Made by a program: the position numbers and the translations under genes. Shown in pieces: positions 37,344-46,846 of a stretch of 64,000 bases of DNA. The notes beneath the pieces were generated by a model that saw nothing but the letters and a program-made list of their open reading frames with translations, was not told where the DNA came from and did no database searches. Source of the stretch: Inquilinus limosus_F (GTDB lineage: Bacteria; Pseudomonadota; Alphaproteobacteria; DSM-16000; Inquilinaceae); assembly GCF_051487185.1 (NCBI RefSeq), contig NZ_JAHVDK010000014.1:123357-187356 (forward strand), written 5' to 3'. Position 1 is the stretch's first letter, and each line of letters starts with the position of its first letter.

Positions 37344-38476
37344 GGCGTCTGGGCCTTGGGGTCGGTCACGGGGGCGGCGGCGGGGGCCGGGCCGGAGGCC
37401 ACCGTCTTGCGCGGGTCGAAGGCATCGCGCAGCGCCTCGCCCATGAAGACGAGGAGGCTGAGCAGGATGGCGAGCGAGAAGAAGGCGGTGAAGCCGAGCC
37501 AGGGGGCCTGCAGGTTGGCCTTGCCCTGGCTGACCAGCTCGCCGAGCGAGGGCGACCCCGGCGGCAGGCCGAGGCCGAGGAAGTCGAGGCCGGTCAGCAG
37601 GCTGATCCCGCCGGTCAGGTTGAAGGGCAGGAAGGTGATCGTGGCGACCACGGCGTTGGGCAGCACGTGCTTCCACATGATCACCCGGTCGGGCTGGCCG
37701 AGCGCGCGGGCGGCGCGGACATAGTCGAGGTTGCGGGCGCGCAGGAACTCCGCCCGCACCACCCCGACCAGGCTCATCCACTCGAACAGCAGCATGATGA
37801 ACAAGAGCGTCCAGAAGCCCGGGACGAAGAAGGACGACATGATGATCAGCAGGTACAGCTGCGGCATGCCGGACCAGATCTCGATCACCCGCTGGAAGAT
37901 CAGGTCGGTCCAGCCGGCGAAATAGCCCTGCACCGCGCCGGCGAAGATGCCGATGACCGAGGCGAAGGCGGTCAGGGTCAGGCCGAACAGGATCGAGATG
38001 CGCAGGCCGTAGATCAGCCGGGCCAGCACGTCGCGGCCCTGGTCGTCGGTGCCGAGCCAGTTCACCGCCGAGGGCGGGGAGGGGGCGGGCTGATCCAGGT
38101 CGTAGTTGATGGTGCGGTAGGAGAAGGGGATCAGGGGCCAGATCGCCCAGCCCTTGGCCCTGATCAGGTCCTGGACATAGGGGTCGCGGTAATCCGCCTC
38201 GGTCTCGAACTCGCCGCCGAAGGTGGTCTCGGAATAGGTGGCGAGGACCGGCACGTAGTAGTGGCCGTCATACTTGACCAGGAGCGGCCGGTCGTTGGCG
38301 ATGAACTCGGCGAACAGCGTGACCAGGAACACGCCGAGGAACAGGTAGAGCGCGATCAGCCCGCGGCGGTTGGCGCGGAAATTGGCGATACGGCGGGCGG
38401 TGATCGGCCGGATGCGGAAGCCGAGGAAGCGGGGATGGATGAAATCCTCGGCCGGGGATAGGGTGGCCTCAGACAT
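37340..38476 (-). CDS. yejE: Oligopeptide ABC importer permease YejE
   Basis: This 378-residue inner-membrane permease has one N-terminal helix near 40-60 (LIALYLFLGVFLVTLFAEFI), a periplasmic insert with NWLGTDDQGRDVLARLIYGLRIS, the BPD_transp_1 core, and the EAA loop (EFLRARNLDYVRAARALGQPD) that contacts the ATPase. It overlaps yejB by 8 bp and yejF by 4 bp, which shows tight co-translation. Confidence 0.94.
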
Positions 38477-39578
38477 TGCGGGCCTCGAAGTCGATCCGCG
38501 GGTCGACCAGCGTGTAGGTCACGTCCTGCACCAGCTTCATCACCAGGCCGAGGAGAGTGAAGACGTAGAGCGTCGCGAACACCACCGGATAGTCGCGCTG
38601 GATCGCGGCCTCGTAGCCGAGATAGCCGAGCCCATCGAGCGAGAAGATCACCTCGATGAACAGGGCGCCGGTGAACAGCACGCTGATGAAGGCGGCGGGG
38701 AAGCCGGCGATCACGATCAGCATGGCGTTGCGGAAGATGTGGCCGTACAGCACGCGGCCTTCGGTGAGCCCCTTGGCCCGGGCGGTCAGCACGTACATCT
38801 TGCCGATCTCGTCGAGAAAGGAGTTCTTGGTCAGCATGGTCAGGGTGGCGAAGCCGCCGATGACCATGGCGCTGATCGGCAGCACCATGTGCCAGAGATA
38901 GTCGAGGATCTGCTGCCACCAAGGCATCACGGCCCAGCCGTCGGAGACGAGGCCGCGCAGCGGGAACCAAGCGAAGTAGCGGCCGCCGGCGAACAGCACG
39001 ATCAGCAGCATGGCAAAGAGGAAGGCGGGGATGGCGTAGCCGACGACGACGGCGCCGGAGGTCCAGATATCGAAGCGCGACCCGTCGCGCACCGCCTTGC
39101 GGATGCCGAGCGGGATCGAGATCAGATAGACCAGCAGCGTGGTCCACACGCCGAGCGAGATCGACACCGGCAGCTTGGACACGATGAGGTCGACCACCCG
39201 CGCGCTCTTGAAGTAGCTGCGGCCGAAATCGAAGTTCAGGTAGTCGCGCATCATCAGATAGAAGCGTTCGAGCGGCGGCTTGTCGAAGCCGAACTGCTTC
39301 TCGATCTCGGCGATGAATTTCGGGTCCAGCCCCTGGGCGCCGCGGTATTTGCTGGAGGCAGTGTTGCCGCCGAGCTGGGAATTGTCCGCCGGGCGGGCGA
39401 AGTCGCCGCCCGAGCCGCTGATCCGGCTGGTCGCGTCGGTCGCGGTGCCCTGGAGCTGTGCGATCATCTGTTCGACCGGGCCGCCGGGCGCGAACTGCAC
39501 GATAACGAAGTTGACGACCATGATCCCGAACACGGTCGGGATGATCAGCAAAAGGCGCCGGATGATGTAGGCGAGCAT
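38469..39578 (-). CDS. yejB: Oligopeptide ABC importer permease YejB
   Basis: This 369-residue permease of the DppB/YejB class begins MLAYIIRRLLLIIPTVFGI, typical of the family, followed by a periplasmic insert at about 30-130. Six or so helices follow, with an EAA loop (YVLTARAKGLTEGRVLYGHIFRNA). It pairs with YejE. It is separated by 164 bp from the upstream binding-protein gene, a gap that holds a palindromic repeat. Confidence 0.94.
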   Translation of the reverse strand: MLAYIIRRLLLIIPTVFGIMVVNFVIVQFAPGGPVEQMIAQLQGTATDATSRISGSGGDFARPADNSQLGGNTASSKYRGAQGLDPKFIAEIEKQFGFDKPPLERFYLMMRDYLNFDFGRSYFKSARVVDLIVSKLPVSISLGVWTTLLVYLISIPLGIRKAVRDGSRFDIWTSGAVVVGYAIPAFLFAMLLIVLFAGGRYFAWFPLRGLVSDGWAVMPWWQQILDYLWHMVLPISAMVIGGFATLTMLTKNSFLDEIGKMYVLTARAKGLTEGRVLYGHIFRNAMLIVIAGFPAAFISVLFTGALFIEVIFSLDGLGYLGYEAAIQRDYPVVFATLYVFTLLGLVMKLVQDVTYTLVDPRIDFEARNV

Positions 39579-39625
39579 CGGTCAGGCTTCACTCCGGCAA
39601 CGGGCCGGTACGGAACGGCACTTAT

Positions 39626-39703
39626 TGTCATTGCCGGGCTTGACCCGGCAATCCAGAGGGCGTCGACATCCTCTGGATGCCCGGGTCAAACCCAGGCATG
39701 ACA
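39626..39703. repeat. Interspersed palindromic repeat, copy 4 (GTCATTGCCGGGCTTGA type)
   Basis: Runs from TGTCATTGCCGGGCTTGAC to CAAACCCAGGCATGACA, with inner CAATCCAGAGG and CCTCTGGAT arms. It is a variant of the other elements, with a different outer stem, inside the yej operon between the second binding-protein gene and yejB. Confidence 0.82.
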
Positions 39704-39742
39704 GAAGGAAGGATAGGACGTCAGAGACGGACTGGAACTGCC

Positions 39743-41611
39743 TCACCGGCGCTGCCCCCGTAGGGCCTTCGGGTTCTTGCCCTCGTACCACCAGGTGCTG
39801 GGGAAGCCGACATCATACTTCGGCTGCGTCTCGGGATGGCCGAAGATGTCCCAGTAGCCGATCCGGGAGAACGGGTCTTCATACATGGCGATGGAGAAGA
39901 ACTGCCAGGTGGCGTAGCGGTCGAAGGCCTTGCAGGTCGCCGCCTTCTCCTCATAGGTATCGGCGGCGATGATCATCTCGACCAGCTCGTCAATGATCGG
40001 GTCCTTCACGCCCTGGGAATTCTCGTCGCCCGGACGGTCGGCGTAGCGGGAGTTCCAGCCGCCGCGCAGCGCCACTCCCGGGGGGAAGAACGGCGTGAAG
40101 CCGAATGGCATGAGATCGAAATCGAAATTGTTCACCCGATTCCGGAATTGCGGCACGTCGAGCAGGCGCGGCGAGGCCTGGATACCGACCCGCCTTAGGT
40201 TCTCGGTAAAGGGCAGGATCGTCTTCTCGGTCTCAGACCTGAAATAGACGATCTCGAAGGTCATCGCCTGGCCGGCGGCGTTGGTCAGCTTGCCGCCGCG
40301 GGATTCCCAGCCGGCCTGCTTCAGCAGATCCAGGGCCGCCCGCATATTGGCGCGGATGTTACCGTTGCCATCAGTCGTCGGCTGCTTGAATTCGGTGGTG
40401 AAGATCTCGTCGGCGATCTTGCCGCGATAGCGCTCCAGGATCTCCAATTCCCGGCCTTCCGGCAGCCCGCTGAAAGCGAACTCCGTGTTCGGGAAGTAGC
40501 TGTGGATCCGGCGATAGAGACCGTAATAGCTGGTCTTCTGCGTCGTCTCGAAATCGTAGAGATAGTTCAGCGCCCGCCGGACCCGGACGTCGGAGAAGTA
40601 GGGCCGCCGCAGGTTGAACATCATACCGAGATAGGGCTGTGGCGACGCGTCCGGGATCTCCTCGAGCTTCAGGGCGCCGGTCTGCGCCGCCGCCACGGCT
40701 TTGAAGCCGGTCGCCCATTGCTGGGGCGAGGCAATGGCCAAGTAGTCGAACTCACCTGACTTGAATGCCTCGTACAGGACGTCCTGGTCTCGGTAATACT
40801 GGAATGTGATCTCGTCGAAGTTGGCGGCGCCGATATTTTGCGGCAGATCCTTGCCCCAGTAGTCCTCGACCCGCTGCAGCGTGATCGCCCGACCCGGATC
40901 CACCGACTTGATCTTGTAGGCGCCGCTGCCGAGCGGCGGCTCCATCGTCAGCCCGCCGAAGTCGCGGCCTTCCCACCAGTGCTTCGGCAGGATCGGGAAG
41001 CTCGCCATGGCCTTCAGCAGCTGCGGGTTGTTCAGGTTCTTGGCCTTGAACCGGACGCGGCGCTCGTCCAGCGCCTCGATGCTCTCCATGTCGTCGTAGA
41101 AACGGGCGCGGAACCGCAGCGCCCCTTTTTCGCGCAGCAGCTGATGGGTGAACGCGACGTCCTCGGCAGTCATCGGATGGCCGTCGTGGAAGCGCGGGCC
41201 CTCGCGCATCGTGAAGATGATGGACAGCTTGTCATCCGAGATCACGAAGGATTCCGCGACATCGGCGTAATAGGTGTCGAGCTCGTCGAGATTGCCGGTG
41301 ATCAGCGCGTCGTAGATGCTGCTGACGCCCGCCGCCTCGGTGCCGTCGGTCGTCATGTCGTTCAGCGTGTCGAAGGTACCGAAAGCCCCGAGAACGATGT
41401 TGCCGCCCTTCGGGGCATCCGGGCGGACATAGTTCCAGTGCGGGAAGTCCTTCGGATAGGCCGGCTTCCGGTCGAGCATCGGCAGGTAGTAGGTCGGCGC
41501 GCCATAGCCGGGCTGGGCGGCCGTGCCCTGGGCGAAGGCGCGGGGCAGGGGGAAGGACGCTCCCGCGACCGAGAGCATCGAGCCGATCGAGAATTGGCGC
41601 CGTGTGATCAT
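39743..41611 (-). CDS. yejA: Oligopeptide-binding protein, YejA-like, second copy
   Basis: SBP_bac_5 family periplasmic protein of 622 residues. The ATG at 41611 gives a Tat-type signal, MITRRQFSIGSMLSVAG, ending RAFAQ. Family segments are the PDAPKGGNIVLGAFGTFDTLN start, HDGHPMTAEDVAFT, PLGSGAYKIKSVDPGR and the NPKALRG C-terminus. It lies 8 nt downstream of another YejA-like gene, with which it shares the same segments in the same order. It differs in export signal (Tat here, Sec there). Confidence 0.92.
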   Translation of the reverse strand: MITRRQFSIGSMLSVAGASFPLPRAFAQGTAAQPGYGAPTYYLPMLDRKPAYPKDFPHWNYVRPDAPKGGNIVLGAFGTFDTLNDMTTDGTEAAGVSSIYDALITGNLDELDTYYADVAESFVISDDKLSIIFTMREGPRFHDGHPMTAEDVAFTHQLLREKGALRFRARFYDDMESIEALDERRVRFKAKNLNNPQLLKAMASFPILPKHWWEGRDFGGLTMEPPLGSGAYKIKSVDPGRAITLQRVEDYWGKDLPQNIGAANFDEITFQYYRDQDVLYEAFKSGEFDYLAIASPQQWATGFKAVAAAQTGALKLEEIPDASPQPYLGMMFNLRRPYFSDVRVRRALNYLYDFETTQKTSYYGLYRRIHSYFPNTEFAFSGLPEGRELEILERYRGKIADEIFTTEFKQPTTDGNGNIRANMRAALDLLKQAGWESRGGKLTNAAGQAMTFEIVYFRSETEKTILPFTENLRRVGIQASPRLLDVPQFRNRVNNFDFDLMPFGFTPFFPPGVALRGGWNSRYADRPGDENSQGVKDPIIDELVEMIIAADTYEEKAATCKAFDRYATWQFFSIAMYEDPFSRIGYWDIFGHPETQPKYDVGFPSTWWYEGKNPKALRGQRR

Positions 41612-41619
41612 GCCTATCC

Positions 41620-43467
41620 TTAACCTCCGCCGCGCTTCAGCGCCGCATCTTTCGCCGGATCGATCCACCAGGTCGAGGGGAAGGCGACGCCGTTCGGTTC
41701 GCCGAAGTTGCGGGACGGCTGCGTCTTCGGCATGCCGAACCGGTTCCAATAGGCCACCCAGGCATCGGTCTTGCCCCATTGCGGGATTGCGTAGTGGTTC
41801 CACAACAACACGCGATCGAGCGCGCGCGTCGCAACCTGCAGCGACGACAGGTCGCGGGCGGCCACCACCTTGTCGATCAGCGCGTCCACCACCGGGTTGC
41901 GGATACCCATGACGTTGCCCGAGCCCTCGATCCCCGCCGCCTCGGAGCCGAAATAGCCGCGCAGCTCGCTGCCCGGCGGCGGGTAGAAGGTGTAGGCGAA
42001 GATGGTGACGTCGAAATCGAAGGTCTGGTAACGCTTCTGGTACTGCGCCGCGTCGACGATGCGCAGCGTCGCCTGGATGCCGAGCTGCCGCAGCCGGTCG
42101 ATGAAGGGCTGGGTCACCCGCTCGAATTGCGGTGAGTCGTCGAGGATCTCGAAGCGCATCGGCTCGCCGGTGGCGATGTTGGTCATCACCCCGTCGCGCT
42201 GCTCCCACCCCGCCTCCTTGAAGAGGCGCAGCGCGGTGCGCATGGCGTCGCGCATGTTGCCGCTGCCGTCGGTCTTCGGCAGGACGAAGGGGGTATCGAA
42301 CAGCGCGTCCGGCACCTGGCCGCGGAACGGTTCCAGCAGCGCGCGTTCCTCGCCTTCCGGCACGCCGGAGGAAGAGAAACCCTCGGCGTTGAAATAGCTG
42401 GTCAGCCGGTCATACAGGCCGAAGAACAGGGTCTTGTTGACCCATTCGAAGTCGTAGAGCCAGCCCAGCGCCTCGCGCACCTTGGGGTCGGAGAAGGGGG
42501 CGCGGCGGAGGTTGAAGAAGAATCCCTGCATGCCGCGGGGATCCTCGCTGGCAATCTCGGCGCGGATGAGGCGGCCGTCGCGCACCGCCGGGATGTCGTA
42601 GCCGGTGGCCCAGAACAGCGAGGTGAACTCCTGCCGGAAATCGGAGTTGCCGCCCTTGAACGCCTCGAACTCGGCGTCGCGGTCGCGGTAGTAATCGTAG
42701 CGGATGCGGTCGATGTTCCACAGGCCGCGAGTCACCGGCAGGTCGCGGCCCCAATAGTCGGGCACGCGCTCCCAGGCCAGGGTGCGGCCGGGATCGACCG
42801 AGACGATGCGGTAGGGGCCGCTGCCGAGCGGCGGCTCGACCGTGTTCTGGCCGACGTCGCGGCCGTTCGAGGTCCACCAGTGCCTGGGCAGGATCGGCAG
42901 CACCGACGCCACCTGGCCGATCGGCTTCCGGGTGTTGCGGCTGGCGAAGGTGAAGCGCACCCGGTGGTCGTCCAGCGCCTCGGCGCCGGTGACATCGCGG
43001 AAGAAGGATTTCAGGAACGGCTCCGCCTTGTCGCGCACCGTCTCCCAGCTCCAAACCACATCCGCGGCCGTCACCGGCACGCTGTCGTGCCAGCGCGCCT
43101 CCGGCCGCAGGGCGAACACCGCCGAGGAGGCGTCGTCCGCCACCGTTACGCTCTCTGCCAGCAGGCCGTAGTATACCCCGGTCTCGTCCTGGCTCTCGAC
43201 CATCAGCGAATCGTAGAGCAGCCCCAGCGAGCGCGGCGGCGTGCCGATCGGGATCAGGTTCAGCGTGTCGAAAGTGCCGACCGTGCTCAGCACCAGGCTG
43301 CCGCCCTTCGGCGCATCCGGGTCGGCATAGTCGAAATGGGCGAAGCCGGCCGGGTATTTCGGCTGCCCGAACAGGGCCAGGGCATGGCTCGGCGCCGGCT
43401 CCTGAGCCCGGACCGCAGCCGGGGCGGCGAGGGCGAGAGCGAGCAGGAGGGCGGTGACGAGGCGCAT
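41620..43467 (-). CDS. yejA: Oligopeptide-binding protein, YejA-like, first copy
   Basis: This 615-residue SBP_bac_5 protein has a Sec signal at 1-22 (MRLVTALLLALALAAPAAVR). Its motifs parallel those of the next gene: PDAPKGGSLVLSTVGTFDTLN, HDSVPVTAADVVWSWE, PPLGSGPYRIVSVDPGR and a WEQRD motif near the C-terminal third. It is the promoter-proximal gene of the transport operon, which continues through the second binding protein to yejB, yejE and yejF. Tandem YejA proteins are known in some rhizobia, where Yej systems import peptides and affect tolerance to antimicrobial peptides. Confidence 0.92.
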   Translation of the reverse strand: MRLVTALLLALALAAPAAVRAQEPAPSHALALFGQPKYPAGFAHFDYADPDAPKGGSLVLSTVGTFDTLNLIPIGTPPRSLGLLYDSLMVESQDETGVYYGLLAESVTVADDASSAVFALRPEARWHDSVPVTAADVVWSWETVRDKAEPFLKSFFRDVTGAEALDDHRVRFTFASRNTRKPIGQVASVLPILPRHWWTSNGRDVGQNTVEPPLGSGPYRIVSVDPGRTLAWERVPDYWGRDLPVTRGLWNIDRIRYDYYRDRDAEFEAFKGGNSDFRQEFTSLFWATGYDIPAVRDGRLIRAEIASEDPRGMQGFFFNLRRAPFSDPKVREALGWLYDFEWVNKTLFFGLYDRLTSYFNAEGFSSSGVPEGEERALLEPFRGQVPDALFDTPFVLPKTDGSGNMRDAMRTALRLFKEAGWEQRDGVMTNIATGEPMRFEILDDSPQFERVTQPFIDRLRQLGIQATLRIVDAAQYQKRYQTFDFDVTIFAYTFYPPPGSELRGYFGSEAAGIEGSGNVMGIRNPVVDALIDKVVAARDLSSLQVATRALDRVLLWNHYAIPQWGKTDAWVAYWNRFGMPKTQPSRNFGEPNGVAFPSTWWIDPAKDAALKRGGG

Positions 43468-43565
43468 GCGATTCCCGGGCCGGCGTGCCGGCGCCGCCGC
43501 GGCGCCGGTGATGGATTGGACTTTAGGGAATCTCACGGCATCGAACAAAGCCAGCGGAAACGAAA

Positions 43566-43590
43566 ACGGGACCGCGTGTGGCGGTCCCGT
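43566..43590 (-). terminator. Rho-independent terminator after the cytochrome c gene
   Basis: A perfect 10-bp stem ACGGGACCGC / GCGGTCCCGT with a 5-nt loop; reading leftward it is followed by TTTCG after the stem, giving a TTTT run at the stem base. It lies 26 nt after the stop of the leftward cytochrome gene. Confidence 0.88.
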
Positions 43591-43615
43591 CCTGGAAAGA
43601 CCTTGGCTGCGGCGA

Positions 43616-44245
43616 TCAGCCGCCGCTCGACGGCGGGGTGGTGGCCGACGGGGCGGTGCCCCCGGCCGGGGCGCCTTCGGCCGGCGCTCCCGCATCCGGA
43701 CTCGGCAGCGGCTGTGGAGTGTCGGCGTTGCTGCGCAGCCAGGCGATCAGGTCGGCGCGGTCCTTCTCGCTCTTCATCCCGGCATAGGTCATGGTCGTGC
43801 CGGGGATGTGGGTCTTCGGCGCCGCCAGGAACTGGTTCAGCTCCTCATAGGTCCAGTGCACGCCTTCCTCGTGCTTCTTCTTGATCGCGGACGAGTAGTT
43901 GAAGTCTTCCTTGTGGCCCATCGGCGAGCCGACCAGGTTCCACTGGTTCGGCCCGACCTTGTTCGGGCCGCCCTTCTCGAAGGTGTGGCAGGCGGTGCAG
44001 GCCTTCGACAGCTGCTGGCCCTTGGCCGGATCGGCGGCGGCCAGGAGCGGCGCGATCGGCGGGATGGCCGGGGCCGGGGCCCCGCCGCCCTCGGCCGGGG
44101 CGGAAGGCGCCACCGTGCTGGTGTCGACCTTGAATGCGTTTTCCTTCAGCGGCTCGGGCGAGACCAGGATATCGGCAACAATGCCGGTCGCCATCCCGAT
44201 GATGCCGGCCAGCAGGACGGCGGCGAATATTTTATTGAATTCCAT
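43616..44245 (-). CDS. Membrane-anchored c-type cytochrome (CycM-like)
   Basis: This 209-residue class I cytochrome c is held in the inner membrane by an uncleaved N-terminal helix (about 6-28). After a Pro/Ala linker, haem is attached at Cys83-x-x-Cys86-His87 (KACTACHTF). The sixth ligand is probably a Met in GTTMTYAGM (152 or 157). The GPNKVGPNQWNLVG segment is typical of cytochrome c2/c552. A 45-residue Pro/Ala/Gly tail follows the domain. It should shuttle electrons between the bc1 complex and oxidases. It is divergent from kdsB. Confidence 0.92.
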   Translation of the reverse strand: MEFNKIFAAVLLAGIIGMATGIVADILVSPEPLKENAFKVDTSTVAPSAPAEGGGAPAPAIPPIAPLLAAADPAKGQQLSKACTACHTFEKGGPNKVGPNQWNLVGSPMGHKEDFNYSSAIKKKHEEGVHWTYEELNQFLAAPKTHIPGTTMTYAGMKSEKDRADLIAWLRSNADTPQPLPSPDAGAPAEGAPAGGTAPSATTPPSSGG

Positions 44246-44474
44246 GCCGGATCTCGCTCCGAAGCACTGCTGCCCTCCCGGACACGCAAGGCCGATTCGG
44301 CCAAGCAGTCCGCGCGTCTTGTAGAGGCGTTGCGAGCGGTCTGGCAAGGGGCGATGTCCGGCTGCGACACCGCGGTGACGGCCGTGGTCGGCCCAGGGGG
44401 CGCGGGTTGTCTTCCGCCTCGCCGCGCTCGGCCGGTCTTGACGCCGCCGCGGCAAGGGAGGATGACGCGGCATC

Positions 44475-45221
44475 ATGAGCAATCCGATTGTCGTCATTCC
44501 CGCGCGCCTGGCCGCGACCCGCCTGCCGAACAAGCCGCTGGCCGATATTCGCGGCGAGCCCATGATCGTCCATGTCTGGCGCCGCTCGGTGGCGGCCAAT
44601 CTCGGCCCGGTGGTGGTCGCCTGCGGCGACCGGCCGATCGCCGAGGCGATCGAGGCGGCCGGCGGCACCGCGGTGATGACCGACCCGGACCTGCCCTCCG
44701 GCTCCGACCGCATCGCCCAGGCGCTGCGCAGCGTCGACCCCGAGGAGCGCCACGACATCGTGGTCAATGTCCAGGGCGACCTGCCGACGCTCGATCCCGC
44801 CTTGCCGCGGGCCGCGGTGGCGCTGCTGGACGATCCGGCCGTGGATATCGGCACCCTCGCCGCGGTGATCGTGCGCGAGGAGGAGAAGACCAACCCCGCC
44901 ATCGTCAAGGCGATCGTCGAGCGGGAGGAGGGGGCGCGGACCGGCCGGGCCTTCTACTTCACCCGCACCACGGCGCCGTCGGGGGAGGGGCCGCTGCTGC
45001 ACCATATCGGCCTCTACGCCTATCGCCGGGCGGCGCTGGAGCGCTACGTGACCCTGCCGCCGGCGGCGCTGGAGCGGCGCGAGAAGCTGGAGCAGCTGCG
45101 GGCGCTGGTGGCCGGGATGCGGATCGACGTCGCCGTCGTCGATACCGTGCCGCTCGGCGTCGATACCCAGGAGGAGCTGGAGCGCGCCCGGCGCCTGCTT
45201 GCGGAAGGAGCTGCGCGATGA
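44475..45221 (+). CDS. kdsB: 3-deoxy-manno-octulosonate cytidylyltransferase
   Basis: Activates Kdo as CMP-Kdo for lipopolysaccharide core synthesis. It has 248 residues with N-terminal VIPARLAATRLPNKPLADI, the MTDPDLPSGSDRIAQAL segment, VNVQGDLP and the HIGLYAYRRAALERY segment, all diagnostic for KdsB. Its stop overlaps the start of the prephenate dehydratase gene by 4 bp (ATGA). Confidence 0.94.
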   Translation: MSNPIVVIPARLAATRLPNKPLADIRGEPMIVHVWRRSVAANLGPVVVACGDRPIAEAIEAAGGTAVMTDPDLPSGSDRIAQALRSVDPEERHDIVVNVQGDLPTLDPALPRAAVALLDDPAVDIGTLAAVIVREEEKTNPAIVKAIVEREEGARTGRAFYFTRTTAPSGEGPLLHHIGLYAYRRAALERYVTLPPAALERREKLEQLRALVAGMRIDVAVVDTVPLGVDTQEELERARRLLAEGAAR

Positions 45222-46081
45222 CCGCCAAACGGATCTCGTTCCAGGGTTGGCCCGGGGCCAATTCCGACATGGCGTCCCGCCAGGTGTTCCCGGATGCGGA
45301 GACGGTGCCGTGCCCGTCCTTCGAGGAGGCGCTCGCGGCGATCCATGACGGCCGGGCCGATCTCGGCATGATCCCGATCGAGAACTCGATCGCCGGCCGG
45401 GTCGCCGACATGCACCATCTGCTGCCCGAATCCGGGCTGCATATCATCGGCGAGCATTTCATGCGGGTGAACCACCAGCTGGTGGCGCTGCCGGGCGCGA
45501 AGCTGGCCGACATCCGCGAGGTGCACAGCCATGTCCACGCCATCGGCCAGTGCCGGCAGTGGCTGCGCGCCCGCGGCCTGAAGCCGGTGGTCCATGCCGA
45601 CACCGCCGGCGCCGCGCGCATGGTGTCCGAACAGTCGGACACCGGCATCGCCGCCATCTCCACCCGCCTCGCGGCCGAGATCTACAAGCTGCAGATCCTG
45701 GCGAGCGACATCGAGGATGCGGAGCACAACACCACCCGCTTCGTGGTGCTGTCGCGCGATCCGGTGCGGCCGCCGCCGAAGAACGGCCCGGTGATGACCA
45801 GCTTCGTGTTCGAGGTGCGCTCGGTGCCTGCCGCCCTCTACAAGGCGCTGGGCGGCTTTGCCACCAACGGCGTGAACATCACCAAGCTCGAGAGCTACAT
45901 GCTGGGCGGCCGGTTCAGCCAGACCCAGTTCTACGCCGATGTCGAGGGCCATCCCGACGACCAGGCGCTGCAATACGCGCTGGAGGAGCTGCGCTTCTTC
46001 ACCCGCAACTTCCGCATGCTCGGCGTCTACCCGGCCCATCCCTTCCGCCGCGACCCGAGCCAGATCGCCGCAGACGACTGA
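45218..46081 (+). CDS. pheA: Prephenate dehydratase
   Basis: Converts prephenate to phenylpyruvate for phenylalanine synthesis. It has 287 residues and a single function, with no chorismate mutase domain. The catalytic PDT domain (1-185) has FQGWPGANSDMAS, GMIPIENSIAGRV, ISTRLAAEIY and the NTTRFVVLS motif with the catalytic Thr. The ACT regulatory domain (about 200-275) has TSFVFEVRSVPAALYKAL and ITKLESYM, so feedback by phenylalanine is likely. It is translationally coupled to kdsB. Confidence 0.94.
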   Translation: MTAKRISFQGWPGANSDMASRQVFPDAETVPCPSFEEALAAIHDGRADLGMIPIENSIAGRVADMHHLLPESGLHIIGEHFMRVNHQLVALPGAKLADIREVHSHVHAIGQCRQWLRARGLKPVVHADTAGAARMVSEQSDTGIAAISTRLAAEIYKLQILASDIEDAEHNTTRFVVLSRDPVRPPPKNGPVMTSFVFEVRSVPAALYKALGGFATNGVNITKLESYMLGGRFSQTQFYADVEGHPDDQALQYALEELRFFTRNFRMLGVYPAHPFRRDPSQIAADD

Positions 46082-46084
46082 GCC

Positions 46085-46450
46085 GTGACCGCCCAGCCCC
46101 CGAAGGCAGCGGAACCCGCGCCGCGGCGTGACGACCAGGCGCGGATCGACCCGACCTTCCGCAACGGGTCGATCACGGCCGTCGGCATCATCATCGGCTT
46201 CTCGCTCAGCTTTCTCAGCAGCTGGGCCACGGATTCGACGGCGTGGAATGCGGTCGACCTTGCCGCCGTCATCCCGATCCTCGCCGGCGTGGTGCTCCAG
46301 CTGAAGTCTCTGGCGGACCTGCTGTCGGTCTCCTCGCTGCGCCTGTCGAACTACAACCGTGCCAAGGCCGTCTTCCTCGCCGGCCTGGTCCTGGCCGCCA
46401 TCGGCATCGCGATCGCCATCACTCTCGACGCGATCAGATTGGCCGGCTGA
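46085..46450 (+). CDS. Small three-helix membrane protein, unknown function
   Basis: This 121-residue protein starts at a GTG 3 nt after the pheA stop, so it is probably the third gene of the kdsB-pheA transcript. A polar N-terminus (1-27, Pro/Ala/Arg-rich) is followed by hydrophobic segments at about 30-47, 57-75 and 93-115. A LRLSNYNRAKAVFL loop lies before the last helix. No family is recognised and there is no enzyme motif. Confidence 0.72.
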   Translation: MTAQPPKAAEPAPRRDDQARIDPTFRNGSITAVGIIIGFSLSFLSSWATDSTAWNAVDLAAVIPILAGVVLQLKSLADLLSVSSLRLSNYNRAKAVFLAGLVLAAIGIAIAITLDAIRLAG

Positions 46451-46456
46451 AGCGGA

Positions 46457-46846
46457 CTACCCGGCGAGAGCGCTCTTGAGATCGGTTCGGGCGAAATCGT
46501 CACCCACGAAGAGCAGCGGACAGGATCGGGCCGCGGCCTCCGCGTAGGCGAAGCAGTCGCCGAAGTTCAGCCCGGCGGGATGATTTCCTTTGCCCCAGCG
46601 AGCATAAGCCTCCGCCACCCGCCAAGACAGGTTGGGGGTGACAGGGGCGATCTCCATGCCGGTCCCGGCGATCAGCCGTTCCATGTCGCGTGCGACCTGG
46701 CGCCCACTGGCGACAATCATGGCCTCCGCCACGGTGCCCCCCGATATGACGAGCTCCGGCTCGGATCCCAAGATTGCGGCGCAGCGCTGAGCCTCCGGTT
46801 CCTTCAAGACGATCGCCATCAGCGCCGAGGTATCGACGACGATCAC
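46457..46846 (-). CDS. vapC: VapC-type PIN-domain ribonuclease toxin
   Basis: This 129-residue PIN protein has a complete acidic metal site: Asp5 (IVVDTSALMAI), Glu41 (VAEAMIV), Asp97 (NFGDCFAYA) and Asp116 or Asp117 (FVGDDFARTDL). VapC toxins cleave tRNA or rRNA to stop growth. Its start overlaps the antitoxin stop by 4 bp. The convergent neighbour ends only 6 bp away. Confidence 0.93.
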   Translation of the reverse strand: MIVVDTSALMAIVLKEPEAQRCAAILGSEPELVISGGTVAEAMIVASGRQVARDMERLIAGTGMEIAPVTPNLSWRVAEAYARWGKGNHPAGLNFGDCFAYAEAAARSCPLLFVGDDFARTDLKSALAG

